Assembly (NCBI GenBank): GCA_016866215.1
Contig: VGNE01000023.1
Span: 1-54,010 of the forward strand
Reading direction: 5' to 3'
Length of the DNA stretch: 54,010 nt
Origin: Chloroflexota bacterium
GTDB taxonomy: Bacteria > Chloroflexota > Anaerolineae > Anaerolineales > Villigracilaceae
Shown here: positions 14,570-22,800 of the stretch, in pieces
Numbering within the stretch: the stretch's first letter is position 1
Layout of the letters: each line of letters begins with the position of its first letter
Position numbers and translations under genes: made by a program
The notes under the pieces: model-generated
What the model saw: only the letters and a program-made list of their open reading frames with translations
The model's database searches: none
What the model was told of the DNA's origin: nothing

Positions 14570-15916
14570 ATGCCCGAATTCTTGACTCTCCTGCCTCCCG
14601 ATCAAGCCCGTGACGAATTGCTCTCGCATCTCGCTTTGCGCCCGCCGACACCCTTCGATCAAACTCAGGGCAGGATTGACTCTGAATCAATAGAAGTTGT
14701 CCACGCCTTAGGCCGCTTCACTGCGGTTGACATATTTGCGCCGCACCCGTTACCTGGTTTCCCCCGCACCACCGTGGATGGTTACGCTGTTCGCGCGAGA
14801 GATACTTTCGGCGCGAGTGACTCGCTTCCTGCATATCTGAAATTGATCGGCGAAGTGCCAATGGGCGATACGCCACACTTGGAATTGGACGCAGGTCAAT
14901 GCGCATTGATCCATACAGGCGGAATGTTACCGGCCGGCGCAGACGCGGTTGTGATGGTTGAGTACACTCAAAGCATTAACCCCGGAGACCACAACGACCA
15001 CGGAGAAGAACATAAAAAAACCTCTGTGGACTTCGTGGTCTCTGTGGTGGGAAATTCCGAAATTGAAATCTTCAAATCCGTAGCCGATGGTGAGAACATC
15101 ATCCATATCGGTGAAGACGTTGCACAGAATCAATTGGTCATTCCCAAAGGAACAAAAATCCACCCCGCAGAAATTGGTGGATTAATGGCGCTGGGATTCA
15201 CATCCATCAGTGTCGCAAAAAAGCCGCGCGTGGGATTGATCTCGACAGGCGACGAAGTCATTGACCCAAGCCAAACGCCGCGCCCGGGGCAAGTCCGCGA
15301 CATCAACTCGTACACGCTCGGCGCGCTCGTCGAAAAAAGCGGAGGGGAGGCGGTTCGCTATGGGATTTTTAGTGACCAGTTTCAGGTTCTGAAAGAAGCG
15401 GCGGCGAAGGCGCTATCCGAATGTGACCTGGTCATCATCACCGCCGGCTCATCCGCATCCACAAGAGATATGACCGCCGACGTCATCCGCACATTGGGCG
15501 AGCCTGGCGTGTTGGTTCATGGCATCAACACAAGACCGGGCAAGCCAACGATCCTGGGCGTGTGCAATGGCAAAGCTGTGATCGGCCTGCCGGGCAACCC
15601 CGTCAGCGCATTGGTGAATGGATATTTATTCGTTGTACCCGTTATCGAAAAATATTTGGGCGCGCTGGCAAAACCCAAAGCAACTGTGATGGCAAAGCTG
15701 ACTGTAAACTTGTCATCTCAAGCAGGCCGCGAAGATTGGTGGCCAGTGAAGCTAGTGGTCAGTGATCAGTCGTCAGTGATCAGTTATCTGGCTGAACCGA
15801 TCTTCGGAAAAAGCAATTTGATTTTCACTCTCGCCTCCGCCGACGGACTATTACGCATCCATCCCGATGCAACAGGTTTAAGCGCTGGGGAGATCGTTGA
15901 AGTAATATTGATCTGA
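14570..15916 (+). CDS. moeA: Molybdopterin molybdenumtransferase
   Basis: Inserts molybdate into adenylylated molybdopterin, needed by the two formate dehydrogenases here. Landmarks: HPLPGFPRTTVDGYAVRA, IHTGGMLPAGADAVVMVEYT, GLISTGDEVIDPSQTPRPGQVRDINSY, ITAGSSASTRDMTAD, VHGINTRPGKPTILG and GLPGNPVSALV. At 448 residues it is longer than the usual 400 or so. The excess is explained by three in-frame repeat insertions: PFDQTQGR (14651-14670), PGDHNDHGEEHKKTSVDFVVSVVG (14980-15051) and VVSDQSSVISYL (15749-15790). All lie outside the catalytic motifs. No ribosome binding site is evident; TATAAC lies nine bases before the ATG. Confidence 0.9.
   Translation: MPEFLTLLPPDQARDELLSHLALRPPTPFDQTQGRIDSESIEVVHALGRFTAVDIFAPHPLPGFPRTTVDGYAVRARDTFGASDSLPAYLKLIGEVPMGDTPHLELDAGQCALIHTGGMLPAGADAVVMVEYTQSINPGDHNDHGEEHKKTSVDFVVSVVGNSEIEIFKSVADGENIIHIGEDVAQNQLVIPKGTKIHPAEIGGLMALGFTSISVAKKPRVGLISTGDEVIDPSQTPRPGQVRDINSYTLGALVEKSGGEAVRYGIFSDQFQVLKEAAAKALSECDLVIITAGSSASTRDMTADVIRTLGEPGVLVHGINTRPGKPTILGVCNGKAVIGLPGNPVSALVNGYLFVVPVIEKYLGALAKPKATVMAKLTVNLSSQAGREDWWPVKLVVSDQSSVISYLAEPIFGKSNLIFTLASADGLLRIHPDATGLSAGEIVEVILI
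14651..14670. repeat. TCGA-type hairpin in frame in moeA
   Basis: CCCTTCGATCAAACTCAGGG, read as PFDQTQG. Confidence 0.75.
14980..15051. repeat. CCACGGAGA palindromic element in frame in moeA
   Basis: Left arm GAGACCACAACGACCACGGAG and right arm CTCTGTGGACTTCGTGGTCTC are inverse copies around an A-rich centre. It adds about 24 residues and keeps the frame. Confidence 0.75.
15749..15790. repeat. GTCAGTGATCA repeat in frame in moeA
   Basis: GTGGTCAGTGATCAGTCG followed by TCAGTGATCAGTTATC, a CTGATAACTG-type element read as VVSDQSSVISYL. Confidence 0.7.
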
Positions 15917-15977
15917 AAAGTAAATTCCTCTTCTTTCACCTCTCATGCCATCCTCAACCACTGAACACTGATAACTG

Positions 15978-16862
15978 ATGACTTTCTCAACAACTCTCTC
16001 CCAGCCTCACAAACTCATCCTCGATGGCGCAACAGGCACTGAACTCAACCGCCGCGGCGTGGATACCGGCCTGCCGCTCTGGTCAGCCAATGCCTTGATG
16101 AATGACCGCGATGCGAGAATCCTTCAACAGATCCATGAAGATTATCTGCGTGCAGGCGCAGACATTATTACCACGAATACATTTCGTACCCATCGCCGCG
16201 CGCTTGCTCCCAGGCCAAACGCAGACCGCGCTCTCGAACTCACCCGCCGCGCCGTGGATATTGTCCGCGCTGCGATTGCGAAGATTCCATCGGACAAAGA
16301 GCGTTTTGTGGCCGGCTCGATCTCCACACTCGAAGATTGCTACCGCCCAGACCTTGTCCCGCCTGATGACGAACTCCGCGCCGAACACTCCGAGCGCATT
16401 CATCACCTTCTTGAATGCGGCGTGGACTTGATTCTCATCGAAACCATCAACACGATCCGTGAAGCAGTTATTATGGAGGAACTTGCCACGATCACAAGCA
16501 TGCCGGTTGTCGTCAGTTTTGTTTGCGACCGTGAAGGAAAAATACTCTCGGGCGAAACCCTCACCGACGCAGCGAGTCAATTGCTTCCGCTTGGCATCTG
16601 CGCCATCGGCGTCAACTGCGGACCAACTCCCAACCTTGCCAAACCTCTTGCTGAGCTTCAAGCAGCATGCGGAAAAGATTTCCCATTAATCGCTTATGGG
16701 AACATCGGCTATGCTGATGAAAAAGTCGGCTGGGTCAATACGGATTTAGAAAACCCCAAAGCCTATTGCGAACTCGCATCTTATTGGCCTGCCAAGATTG
16801 TCGGGGGATGCTGCGGCACTACGCCTGAACACATTGCTCAGTTAAAGTTGGTTATTAAGTAA
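15978..16862 (+). CDS. Homocysteine S-methyltransferase family protein
   Basis: 294-residue TIM-barrel, cobalamin-independent type (BHMT/MmuM/MetH N-domain family). LILDGATGTELNRRGVDT opens the barrel, TNTFRTH follows, and the zinc cysteines are in GVNCGP and GGCCGTTPEH. It transfers a methyl group to homocysteine; the donor could be a betaine, S-methylmethionine or a related compound. It converges on the methyltetrahydrofolate methyltransferase gene, separated by a shared terminator, so a link to the methyl-transfer operon is possible but they are not co-transcribed. The short gap before it is a CTGATAACTG repeat. Confidence 0.85.
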   Translation: MTFSTTLSQPHKLILDGATGTELNRRGVDTGLPLWSANALMNDRDARILQQIHEDYLRAGADIITTNTFRTHRRALAPRPNADRALELTRRAVDIVRAAIAKIPSDKERFVAGSISTLEDCYRPDLVPPDDELRAEHSERIHHLLECGVDLILIETINTIREAVIMEELATITSMPVVVSFVCDREGKILSGETLTDAASQLLPLGICAIGVNCGPTPNLAKPLAELQAACGKDFPLIAYGNIGYADEKVGWVNTDLENPKAYCELASYWPAKIVGGCCGTTPEHIAQLKLVIK

Positions 16863-16893
16863 ACAAGAAAAATTCCTAAATTTTATTTAAACC

Positions 16894-16930
16894 AAGACCT
16901 CCGAGACAAAAAACCTCAGAGGTCTTTTTG
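16894..16930. terminator. Bidirectional terminator between convergent genes
   Basis: Arms AAGACCTC (16894-16901) and GAGGTCTT (16919-16926), with further pairing inside, followed by TTTTT on the plus side. An A-run on the other side of the centre is consistent with use in both directions. Confidence 0.75.
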
Positions 16931-16953
16931 TATTATTCACAATTCGCGCAGTA

Positions 16954-17823
16954 TTATTTCGCCGCCGCTTCCTGTCCTCTTAATTTCTCCGTTGCGCGGA
17001 AATATTTGAGATAGCGCATCGAGTTCGCATCCTTACCAAGCAAGAGATCCGTCGCGCGGATCGAACTTCCCAATTTGATCGGGTCGGTGATGGAACAGGT
17101 AACTCCTGCTTGAATCGCAAGCGCGAGAAATGCGCTGTTCACTGAGTGACGGTCCGGTAACCCAAACGAGACATTGCTTGCGCCGAGGCTCATATTAACC
17201 CCATACTCCCTTTTGATCAACTCAATGGATTTGATCGTTACCAGCGCGGCTTTGAAATCATGGCCGACCGTCATCACCAGCGGGTCAATAATGATGTCCT
17301 CCACCGGGATGCCTATCTTCGCGGCCCGCTCGATGATCCTGCCTGCCGCGGCGAGACGTAACTCCGCTGTGGGAGGGATTCCTTCATCAGCAATCGTCAG
17401 ACCAATGACAGCAGCGCCTCTGTCTTTAACAATGGGCAGGACACTAGCCATTTGCTTCTCTTCTCCGTTGACAGAGTTCACCAACGGCTTGCCTGGCGCG
17501 GCCTTGAGGCCGGCTTCGAGGATCTGAGGATCATTCGAGTCAATACAAAGCGGTACATCCACTACGGACCTGACTGTTTCCACCACAATTCGCATCATGG
17601 CAATCTCATCAATTTGCGGGTGACCGACGTTTACATCCAGCACGTCCGCGCCCCAGGCGACCTGTCTTTGCGCGAGTTGTATGACGTAATCCATGTTGCC
17701 ATCCACCAGAGCCTGTCCCAGCTTTTTCATACCCGTTGGGTTAATTTTTTCTCCGATGATGACGAATGGTTTGTCAATTCCGATGATGACTTCTTTACTG
17801 TTTGATCTTAGTATGGTGTGCAT
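16954..17823 (-). CDS. Methyltetrahydrofolate:corrinoid methyltransferase (AcsE/MtrH/MtgA-like)
   Basis: 289 residues, pterin-binding TIM barrel. Segments typical of the family: IIGEKINPTGMKKLGQAL, WGADVLDVNVGHP, CIDSNDPQILEAGL, PLVNSVNGEE and GASNVSFGLPDR. It moves a methyl group between a corrinoid protein and tetrahydrofolate. In glycine betaine users the equivalent protein (MtgA) accepts methyl from an MttB-type system onto folate. It is the last gene of the run that starts at gntR (24209), which supports that role. A 105-base palindromic spacer separates it from the M20 gene. Confidence 0.85.
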   Translation of the reverse strand: MHTILRSNSKEVIIGIDKPFVIIGEKINPTGMKKLGQALVDGNMDYVIQLAQRQVAWGADVLDVNVGHPQIDEIAMMRIVVETVRSVVDVPLCIDSNDPQILEAGLKAAPGKPLVNSVNGEEKQMASVLPIVKDRGAAVIGLTIADEGIPPTAELRLAAAGRIIERAAKIGIPVEDIIIDPLVMTVGHDFKAALVTIKSIELIKREYGVNMSLGASNVSFGLPDRHSVNSAFLALAIQAGVTCSITDPIKLGSSIRATDLLLGKDANSMRYLKYFRATEKLRGQEAAAK

Positions 17824-17846
17824 TATGCCCTCCGATGTTTGATTAT

Positions 17847-17927
17847 GTCATTGCGAGACGACGCTCTCCCGTCGAAGCAATCTCCAATGCGTTAGGAGAC
17901 TGCTTCGCAACAAACGCTCGCAGTGAC
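17847..17927. repeat. GTCATTGCGAG palindromic element
   Basis: Outer arms GTCATTGCGAG (17847-17857) and CTCGCAGTGAC (17917-17927), inner arms GAAGCAATCTCC and GGAGACTGCTTC. It fills most of the gap between the M20 and methyltransferase genes. Confidence 0.8.
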
Positions 17928-17928
17928 G

Positions 17929-19086
17929 TTATGACTTCAAAAATCTCAAAGCCGTCTCCACCAATACCGCCGTGCCAATCGGCAATGCGCGCTCGTCCAG
18001 GTCAAACTTGGGATGATGAAGTAGATAATCTTCATGGCCTTTCTTTTGCACGCCGATGGTGTACATTGCACCCGGGGCATGTGCCATGAAAGAGCCAAAA
18101 TCCTCCGCGCCGAGTGTTTTTTGCATTTCCTGCACGTTTTCCACACCCAACAAATCCTTGCCAACTTCCTCCATTACCTTTGAGACAAATTCATCATTGA
18201 TCATGGGTGGCGCGCCAAGCTCGATCTTGAGTTCATAGTCGCCGCCCAGTGTTCGAGCAACTTCAAAGGCGCGCCTCATCTCTTCGTGGAGCTGTTTCTG
18301 GATTTCGGGCTTTGTGAAGCGCATTGTGCCTGTGATCTTGATGCTGTCCGGGATGACGTTTTCGGTGAAACCGCCGTTCAGCGAACCAATACTGACGACA
18401 GCAGGTGCAAATGGATCTAATCTGCGTGAGGTGATCCCATTCAATGCCATGATGACATGAGCAAGCAGAAAGAATGGGTCAACAGTTGTATGCGGATATG
18501 CGCCATGTCCGCCCTTGCCTTTGATGACGGCAAACCACGAATCCACGCCGCCTGAGCATGGACCTGCATTGATCGCAATCGTGCCGACAGGTCGCGTCGG
18601 ATCGACATGCTGGGCAATGATATAGTCCACCTTATCCATCGCGCCTTCTTCAGACATACGTACTGCGCCGCTTTTCCCTTCTTCATCGGCAGACTCTTCA
18701 GATGGCTGGAAGAGGAAGCGAATGCGTCCATTCAGTTTTTGCTTTGCAAGGATTTGCGCCGCGCCGAGAGCCATGGCTGTATGGGAGTCGTGTCCGCAGG
18801 CGTGCATTTTATTTTCCACAGAAGATTTATACTCGGACTCATTTAACTCCTGTAAGGGCAGCGCATCCATGTCCGCACGAATCGCGACCAGTTTTCCGCC
18901 CTCACCGATCTCTGCCACTACGCCTGTTTTGCCGACACCACGTTTGACGCGATATCCCATCTTCTCCAATGCATCCGCCACGATCCCGGCTGTGCGATGG
19001 ACATCGAATCCAGTTTCAGGATGCATGTGAAAATCACGCCGCCATTCGATCAATTCTTCTGTTATTGCGTGTGCCTGCTTTAGCAT
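17929..19086 (-). CDS. M20-family amidohydrolase (hippurate/aminoacylase-like)
   Basis: About 385 residues. Metal-binding segments: RRDFHMHPETGF, IRADMDALPLQE, MHACGHDSHTAMALGAA, LFQPSEE and AHAPGAMYTIGV near the C-terminus. This subgroup hydrolyses N-acyl amino acids and related amides. Within the methyl-transfer operon it may release a methylated amine or amino acid from a conjugate before demethylation; that is inference only. The ATG at 19086 is preceded by GGAGGTAACC, a strong ribosome binding site, so the longer frame to 19170 is rejected. Confidence 0.85.
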   Translation of the reverse strand: MLKQAHAITEELIEWRRDFHMHPETGFDVHRTAGIVADALEKMGYRVKRGVGKTGVVAEIGEGGKLVAIRADMDALPLQELNESEYKSSVENKMHACGHDSHTAMALGAAQILAKQKLNGRIRFLFQPSEESADEEGKSGAVRMSEEGAMDKVDYIIAQHVDPTRPVGTIAINAGPCSGGVDSWFAVIKGKGGHGAYPHTTVDPFFLLAHVIMALNGITSRRLDPFAPAVVSIGSLNGGFTENVIPDSIKITGTMRFTKPEIQKQLHEEMRRAFEVARTLGGDYELKIELGAPPMINDEFVSKVMEEVGKDLLGVENVQEMQKTLGAEDFGSFMAHAPGAMYTIGVQKKGHEDYLLHHPKFDLDERALPIGTAVLVETALRFLKS

Positions 19087-19104
19087 GGTTACCTCCAAAA
19101 TATT

Positions 19105-19229
19105 ATTTGTCGTTACGACCTGTCTGCGTGTATGCACAGGCAGAGGCGCTCTTGTTCTTACCCGAAGCAATCTTCGGTTGAGTTGGGGATTGCTTCGGGC
19201 TCACGCCCTCGCAACACTTGCGCCGCACG
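19105..19229. repeat. GAAGCAATC palindromic region between the M20 gene and the peptidase remnant
   Basis: Perfect 12-base arms CCCGAAGCAATC (19161-19172) and GATTGCTTCGGG (19188-19199). CCTGT...ACAGG at about 19121-19143 makes a second hairpin. It is related to the element at 17847-17927. Confidence 0.7.
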
Positions 19230-19373
19230 CCAGTGCAGGTGTGACATTTGCCATAGTTGCCATCTGCCTGTTTTATTCCATGCAAAGGCCAACCTCTGCC
19301 CGTCGGGTGAGATATCAAATCGTAATCCATTATCTACATGCGGGACGCGCAGAAGTTGAGCGAGGTTTTGCAT
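19230..19373 (-). pseudogene. N-terminal remnant of an S9-type peptidase
   Basis: A start codon at 19373 opens MQNLAQLLRVPHVDNGLRFD and ISPDGQRLAFAWNKTGRWQLW, which resembles the beginning of S9 prolyl-oligopeptidase/dipeptidyl-peptidase beta-propellers (the SPDG...W...LW blade). Similarity stops after about 45 codons, where the frame enters the palindromic region at 19105-19229. No downstream part of such a gene exists here. It overlaps the end of the mttB-like gene by a few bases, as a following operon member would. Confidence 0.55.
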
Positions 19374-19374
19374 G

Positions 19375-20850
19375 TTAGGCAGGTTGAAAATTCTCGAGCA
19401 TCGGTAGGTGTTCGGCGCCCGCTTTTTTGGCGAGATCAAGCACGAAGGCGTGGAGTCTGCCCACTTTGGCAGGATCAAGCTCAGGGCGGCGGTAGGATGC
19501 GAGAATTTCATCCACACGAATTTTTGCGCGCGTGAACGTATCCATCGAGCCAGATTCTTTCCAGCCGCGCATCGAGTCGCGGTCAATGACCTTGCTGGGC
19601 ATGTGTTGTTCTTTTTGAAAGAGTTGCATCGTTATCCTTTGTTTGAGGAAGTCGCCGCCTTTAAAGTTGACACCTTCATAAAATTGTGTGGCAAGCGTTT
19701 CGGTATGGATCTTCATGCCTTCCACCATGCGCTTTGCCATGGCGACACCCTCCGCATCTATGACAAGTTTTTCGGGACTTTGGCAAACGAGAGAATCCAA
19801 CATGCCTGAACCAGAGATCATGTTAATCCCGCTCAATGCGCCGATCATCGCACCTACACCGCTTTCGAGACCTGCTTGTGTGTCCAAAAGTTTTGCATCG
19901 GTTGCGCCCAAATATGCGTGTGTGGGCAATCCAAGTGATTTTCCAACTTGCGCGTAAGACGAATCGATCATTGCAGTTTCGACTGCGCCGAAGGGTGTGC
20001 CGCCTTTACGCATATCAAAGATGGCGGGCGCTCCGCCCCAAACAATCGGTGAACCTGCGTATGCGAGTTGATGAATGGTAATGCCCGATAAACATTCTGC
20101 GGCATGTTGTGTGACTGAGCCAAGTAATGTGACAGGAGCCGCCGCGCCCGCGAGCGGCATGGATACGATCTCAGCAGGTACGCCTGCGCGCGCCAAGGAT
20201 ATTAAATTGCCCGCGCCGAAGTTTGACCAAATGAGCGGCGGTGATGGACAAACATCGAAAACCGCGCGCGGTTGTTCGCGTAATTTGTCGCGACCGCCCG
20301 CGAAGATGGCGAGCATGTCGAACATGTGATGCACAGTTGCGTTTGTGAACGCGCCCGTGACAATCGGTTTCTTTGAATACAACATGACCAGATACAAACG
20401 ATACAGGTCATGTAAATCTTTCGGCACGTCATGGCACACAACTGCTGTGGATTGCGCGTCGTATTGCGGCAGGCTTTCGGCAACTTTGATGATGCGGATC
20501 AAGTCTGCGGATTCGGCAGTTTTATGTTCCAGTGTGACTGGATCGAGAACGGTGATGCCCGAGGAACCAGGATCGAATTGAACCGCATCGCCTCCATACT
20601 GGACCTTGGGATTGCCGTCGTAGTCGAAGAGAAAAAACTCGTGCGGGACAGTTTCCAATGCCTTGCGGACGATTTGCTCGGGAATCCTGACGATCATCGT
20701 CTCTTCGTCCACATGTGAGCCAGCTTCCGCAAGCAATTGACGCGCTTCAGCATTCTGGACTTTAATGCCAGGCTTAAGAAGAAGTTCGTAAGCTTCTCCC
20801 AGAATACGGGCGATGATCTCATCGCTCAGCAGTGTGAGTTTTGGTTGCAT
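19375..20850 (-). CDS. Trimethylamine methyltransferase (MttB) family protein, non-pyrrolysine, copy 1
   Basis: 491 residues, the usual length of the MttB superfamily, with no in-frame amber codon, so it is not a pyrrolysine-type trimethylamine enzyme. Family segments: LSDEIIARILGEAYELLLKPG, QFDPGSSGITVLDP, RIIKVAESLPQYD, GRDKLREQPRAVFDVCPSPPL and the Gly/Ala-rich barrel region GAAAPVTLLGSVTQH. Characterised non-pyrrolysine members demethylate glycine betaine, proline betaine, carnitine or gamma-butyrobetaine onto a corrinoid protein. Which substrate applies here cannot be read from sequence. It lies 368 bases downstream of copy 2. Confidence 0.85.
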   Translation of the reverse strand: MQPKLTLLSDEIIARILGEAYELLLKPGIKVQNAEARQLLAEAGSHVDEETMIVRIPEQIVRKALETVPHEFFLFDYDGNPKVQYGGDAVQFDPGSSGITVLDPVTLEHKTAESADLIRIIKVAESLPQYDAQSTAVVCHDVPKDLHDLYRLYLVMLYSKKPIVTGAFTNATVHHMFDMLAIFAGGRDKLREQPRAVFDVCPSPPLIWSNFGAGNLISLARAGVPAEIVSMPLAGAAAPVTLLGSVTQHAAECLSGITIHQLAYAGSPIVWGGAPAIFDMRKGGTPFGAVETAMIDSSYAQVGKSLGLPTHAYLGATDAKLLDTQAGLESGVGAMIGALSGINMISGSGMLDSLVCQSPEKLVIDAEGVAMAKRMVEGMKIHTETLATQFYEGVNFKGGDFLKQRITMQLFQKEQHMPSKVIDRDSMRGWKESGSMDTFTRAKIRVDEILASYRRPELDPAKVGRLHAFVLDLAKKAGAEHLPMLENFQPA

Positions 20851-20905
20851 GGGACACCTCTAATGGAATTCGATTCTCTTTGGCGAAAGAGAGTTTGTGG
20901 TGACA

Positions 20906-20962
20906 CTTGGTGGTCGAGTAGCCCTGAGCGCACTTTGCGAAGGGCGTGTCGAGACCACCAAG
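20906..20962. repeat. Nested hairpin: CTTGGTGGTCGAG arms around a TCGA-type hairpin
   Basis: Outer arms CTTGGTGGTCGAGTAG (20906-20921) and GTGTCGAGACCACCAAG (20946-20962). The inner part 20922-20944 begins CCCTGAG and ends CGAAGGG, a variant of the TCGA-type element. Confidence 0.8.
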
Positions 20963-20986
20963 TGATTGGGAATATTTTTGTAATTT

Positions 20987-21033
20987 GTTGGTCTCGATCC
21001 GGGCGAGAAACGTACTCGCCCTACTCGACCAAC
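20987..21033. repeat. Nested hairpin: GTTGGTC arms around GGGCGAG hairpin
   Basis: Outer arms GTTGGTCTCGATCC (20987-21000) and TACTCGACCAAC (21022-21033), inner arms GGGCGAG (21001-21007) and CTCGCCC (21015-21021). Confidence 0.8.
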
Positions 21034-21080
21034 AGTACATATATTTTTGGTGTTGGCACAAAGTAAGTGACGATCCTCAA

Positions 21081-21159
21081 CGCGAATTTCACGAATGAGC
21101 GAATGCCGTGAATTTCTTCTCTTTTCATTCGTAAAATTCGCCAATTCGCGCCATTCGTG
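21081..21159. repeat. ATTCGTG short-period palindromic element
   Basis: CGCGAATTTCACGAATGAGC on the left and CATTCGTAAAATTCGCC plus AATTCGCGCCATTCGTG on the right. The two halves are inverse and each is built from 8-10-base near-repeats. Confidence 0.75.
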
Positions 21160-21218
21160 TTCCAAGAACGAAGGCCACGCATCGGCATCACTTACAAATA
21201 GACCGCTACCATATTTTT

Positions 21219-22670
21219 TTATTTCTCAACCGACTTGATAATTCTTTCCATTTCCGTACTGATCTTTTCATCCAGCGGATCGGGCTGGTGTTCTTTCAAT
21301 GTCTTGCGTGCTTTGGCGAGCGCCCAATCACGAGCATCGTCTTTTTTTGTTTCCCATTCAGAGTATGGGCGGCGATCCATGAATTTGGGCATGAACAACT
21401 CGCGCATGTGGTTGCGGGTATGTTTCTGAGCAAGGTAGTGACCGCCAGGACCGACCGCCGCAATCGCGTCCAAGGCGAGTGTCTCATCATTGACTTCGAT
21501 GCCAGCCATCATCTTATGAACGATGGAGAAAATTTCGCAATCCATCAGCATCTCTGCGTAAGACCAGATGCGGCTGCCGTGCAGGAATCCGCACCCAAGC
21601 AGCATATCTGACATCACCACGCTTGCCATGAAACTGGATAGCGCGCCTTCGAGTCCTGCCTGCCAGTTTGGTTCTTTCGCGCCTGTGGCAAACGCGCCCA
21701 TTGATAGCGGAATATTGTAAAAATCTGCGAGGATATTGGTCGCCGCACCGAAGAGAAAGTCCTCGGGTCCGCCGCCTGTGTATGCGCCTGTGCGGAGGTC
21801 AGATGCGGTTTGCGCTGCTGCATAAAAAGCAGGCGCTCCAGGATATGCGAGTTGTAAAAGAGCAGTTCCTGCGATCACTTCCGCATTGCCGACCGCGAGG
21901 TTGCCAGCCATGGTTGTGGGTCCGGTTGTGGCACAAGCAGCCATCGTCATAAATCCGGTTGGGATTCCAACTTCTGCGGCGAGGAGTGCGGCGTCCAAAC
22001 TTCCGCCATCATGACCCAGCGGAGGGGCAGTGCATTGCATCAGTGAAAGCACAGGCCGCTCGCGGAGTTTATCCTTGCCGCCAACGATCAGCGCCGCCAT
22101 TTCGATTGCGGCTTTGGCTTCATCCACGTTGTAAATGGACTCGGACTGCACGTGCTTGGTCGAGTTCTCCCATACGGCTTTAATTTCATGCAGTCCGCGC
22201 GCTTCAGCAGGTGTATCCTGCGCTGAGACGGGAACCCAATGAAACGCAACCTCTTCAGTTGCATCTGCAATTCGGACAATATCGCGCACATCCTGCAAAC
22301 ATGATGTACGTTTTTCGCCTGTGTTGATATCAATCACTTCCACGCCGCAACCGTCAGTCCCAAGGTGGACGTGGTTTCCATCGAGCTGTAAATCCTGCTG
22401 TGGATCGCGCGCTGCGAGTTTATACACGGGTGGAGCTTTCTTGAGCGCATCTTCGATGATGTGCGGTTTGACGCGCACAATCTTCTTCTCGTGATTCACG
22501 TCCGCGCCGTTGGCTTCCCAAATCTCCAACGCGCGTTTGGATGGAAATCTCACGCCGACCTTTTCGATGATCTGCAAAGTCGCTTCGTGAATTTTCTTTA
22601 CATCGTCCTGCGTCAGCACTTCCAATTTCAGTTTCGGATTGCTGATGGTCTTAATATTTTTAGAAGACAT
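21219..22670 (-). CDS. Trimethylamine methyltransferase (MttB) family protein, non-pyrrolysine, copy 2
   Basis: About 483 residues without an in-frame amber codon. Segments: TQDDVKKIHEATLQIIEKVGVRFP, HLGTDGCGVEVIDINTG, RDIVRIADATEEVAFHWVPVSA, GKDKLRERPVLSLMQCTAPPLGHD, AACATTGPTTMAGN and AVGPGGHYLAQKHT near the C-terminus. The last matches the typical ending of this family. It differs clearly from copy 1, so the two probably have different substrates or roles. The ATG at 22670 follows GGGAGGGCGT; the longer frame to 22745 runs into repeat sequence. Confidence 0.85.
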   Translation of the reverse strand: MSSKNIKTISNPKLKLEVLTQDDVKKIHEATLQIIEKVGVRFPSKRALEIWEANGADVNHEKKIVRVKPHIIEDALKKAPPVYKLAARDPQQDLQLDGNHVHLGTDGCGVEVIDINTGEKRTSCLQDVRDIVRIADATEEVAFHWVPVSAQDTPAEARGLHEIKAVWENSTKHVQSESIYNVDEAKAAIEMAALIVGGKDKLRERPVLSLMQCTAPPLGHDGGSLDAALLAAEVGIPTGFMTMAACATTGPTTMAGNLAVGNAEVIAGTALLQLAYPGAPAFYAAAQTASDLRTGAYTGGGPEDFLFGAATNILADFYNIPLSMGAFATGAKEPNWQAGLEGALSSFMASVVMSDMLLGCGFLHGSRIWSYAEMLMDCEIFSIVHKMMAGIEVNDETLALDAIAAVGPGGHYLAQKHTRNHMRELFMPKFMDRRPYSEWETKKDDARDWALAKARKTLKEHQPDPLDEKISTEMERIIKSVEK

Positions 22671-22716
22671 ACGCCCTCCCGAGGCATGATATCTCTCTGC
22701 TCTCTCTGGGGTTGGT

Positions 22717-22800
22717 GGTACAGAAACAAGTAAACAGGTAAACAAGTAGACACGTAAGTGGCGGAAAGCGCCTTTTACGTATCACGCAACACGCATCACG
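22717..22800. repeat. GTAAACA short-period element
   Basis: ACAAGTAAACAGGTAAACAAG and GTAGACACGTAAG, then ACGTATCACGCAACACGCATC. It fills the gap between corrinoid protein and MttB copy 2. Confidence 0.7.

Larger units (their letters stand above)
20851..21218. other. Gene-free 368-bp gap filled with palindromic elements
   Basis: Between the two MttB genes. It holds three separately listed elements (20906-20962, 20987-21033 and 21081-21159) and no credible coding region. Confidence 0.75.

Noticed and set aside
20906-21159. Insertion sequence between the MttB genes
   Set aside because: No transposase frame or long terminal repeats; only short palindromic elements.
19375-22670. Pyrrolysine-containing trimethylamine methyltransferases
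   Set aside because: Both MttB-like frames run to full length with no in-frame amber codon.
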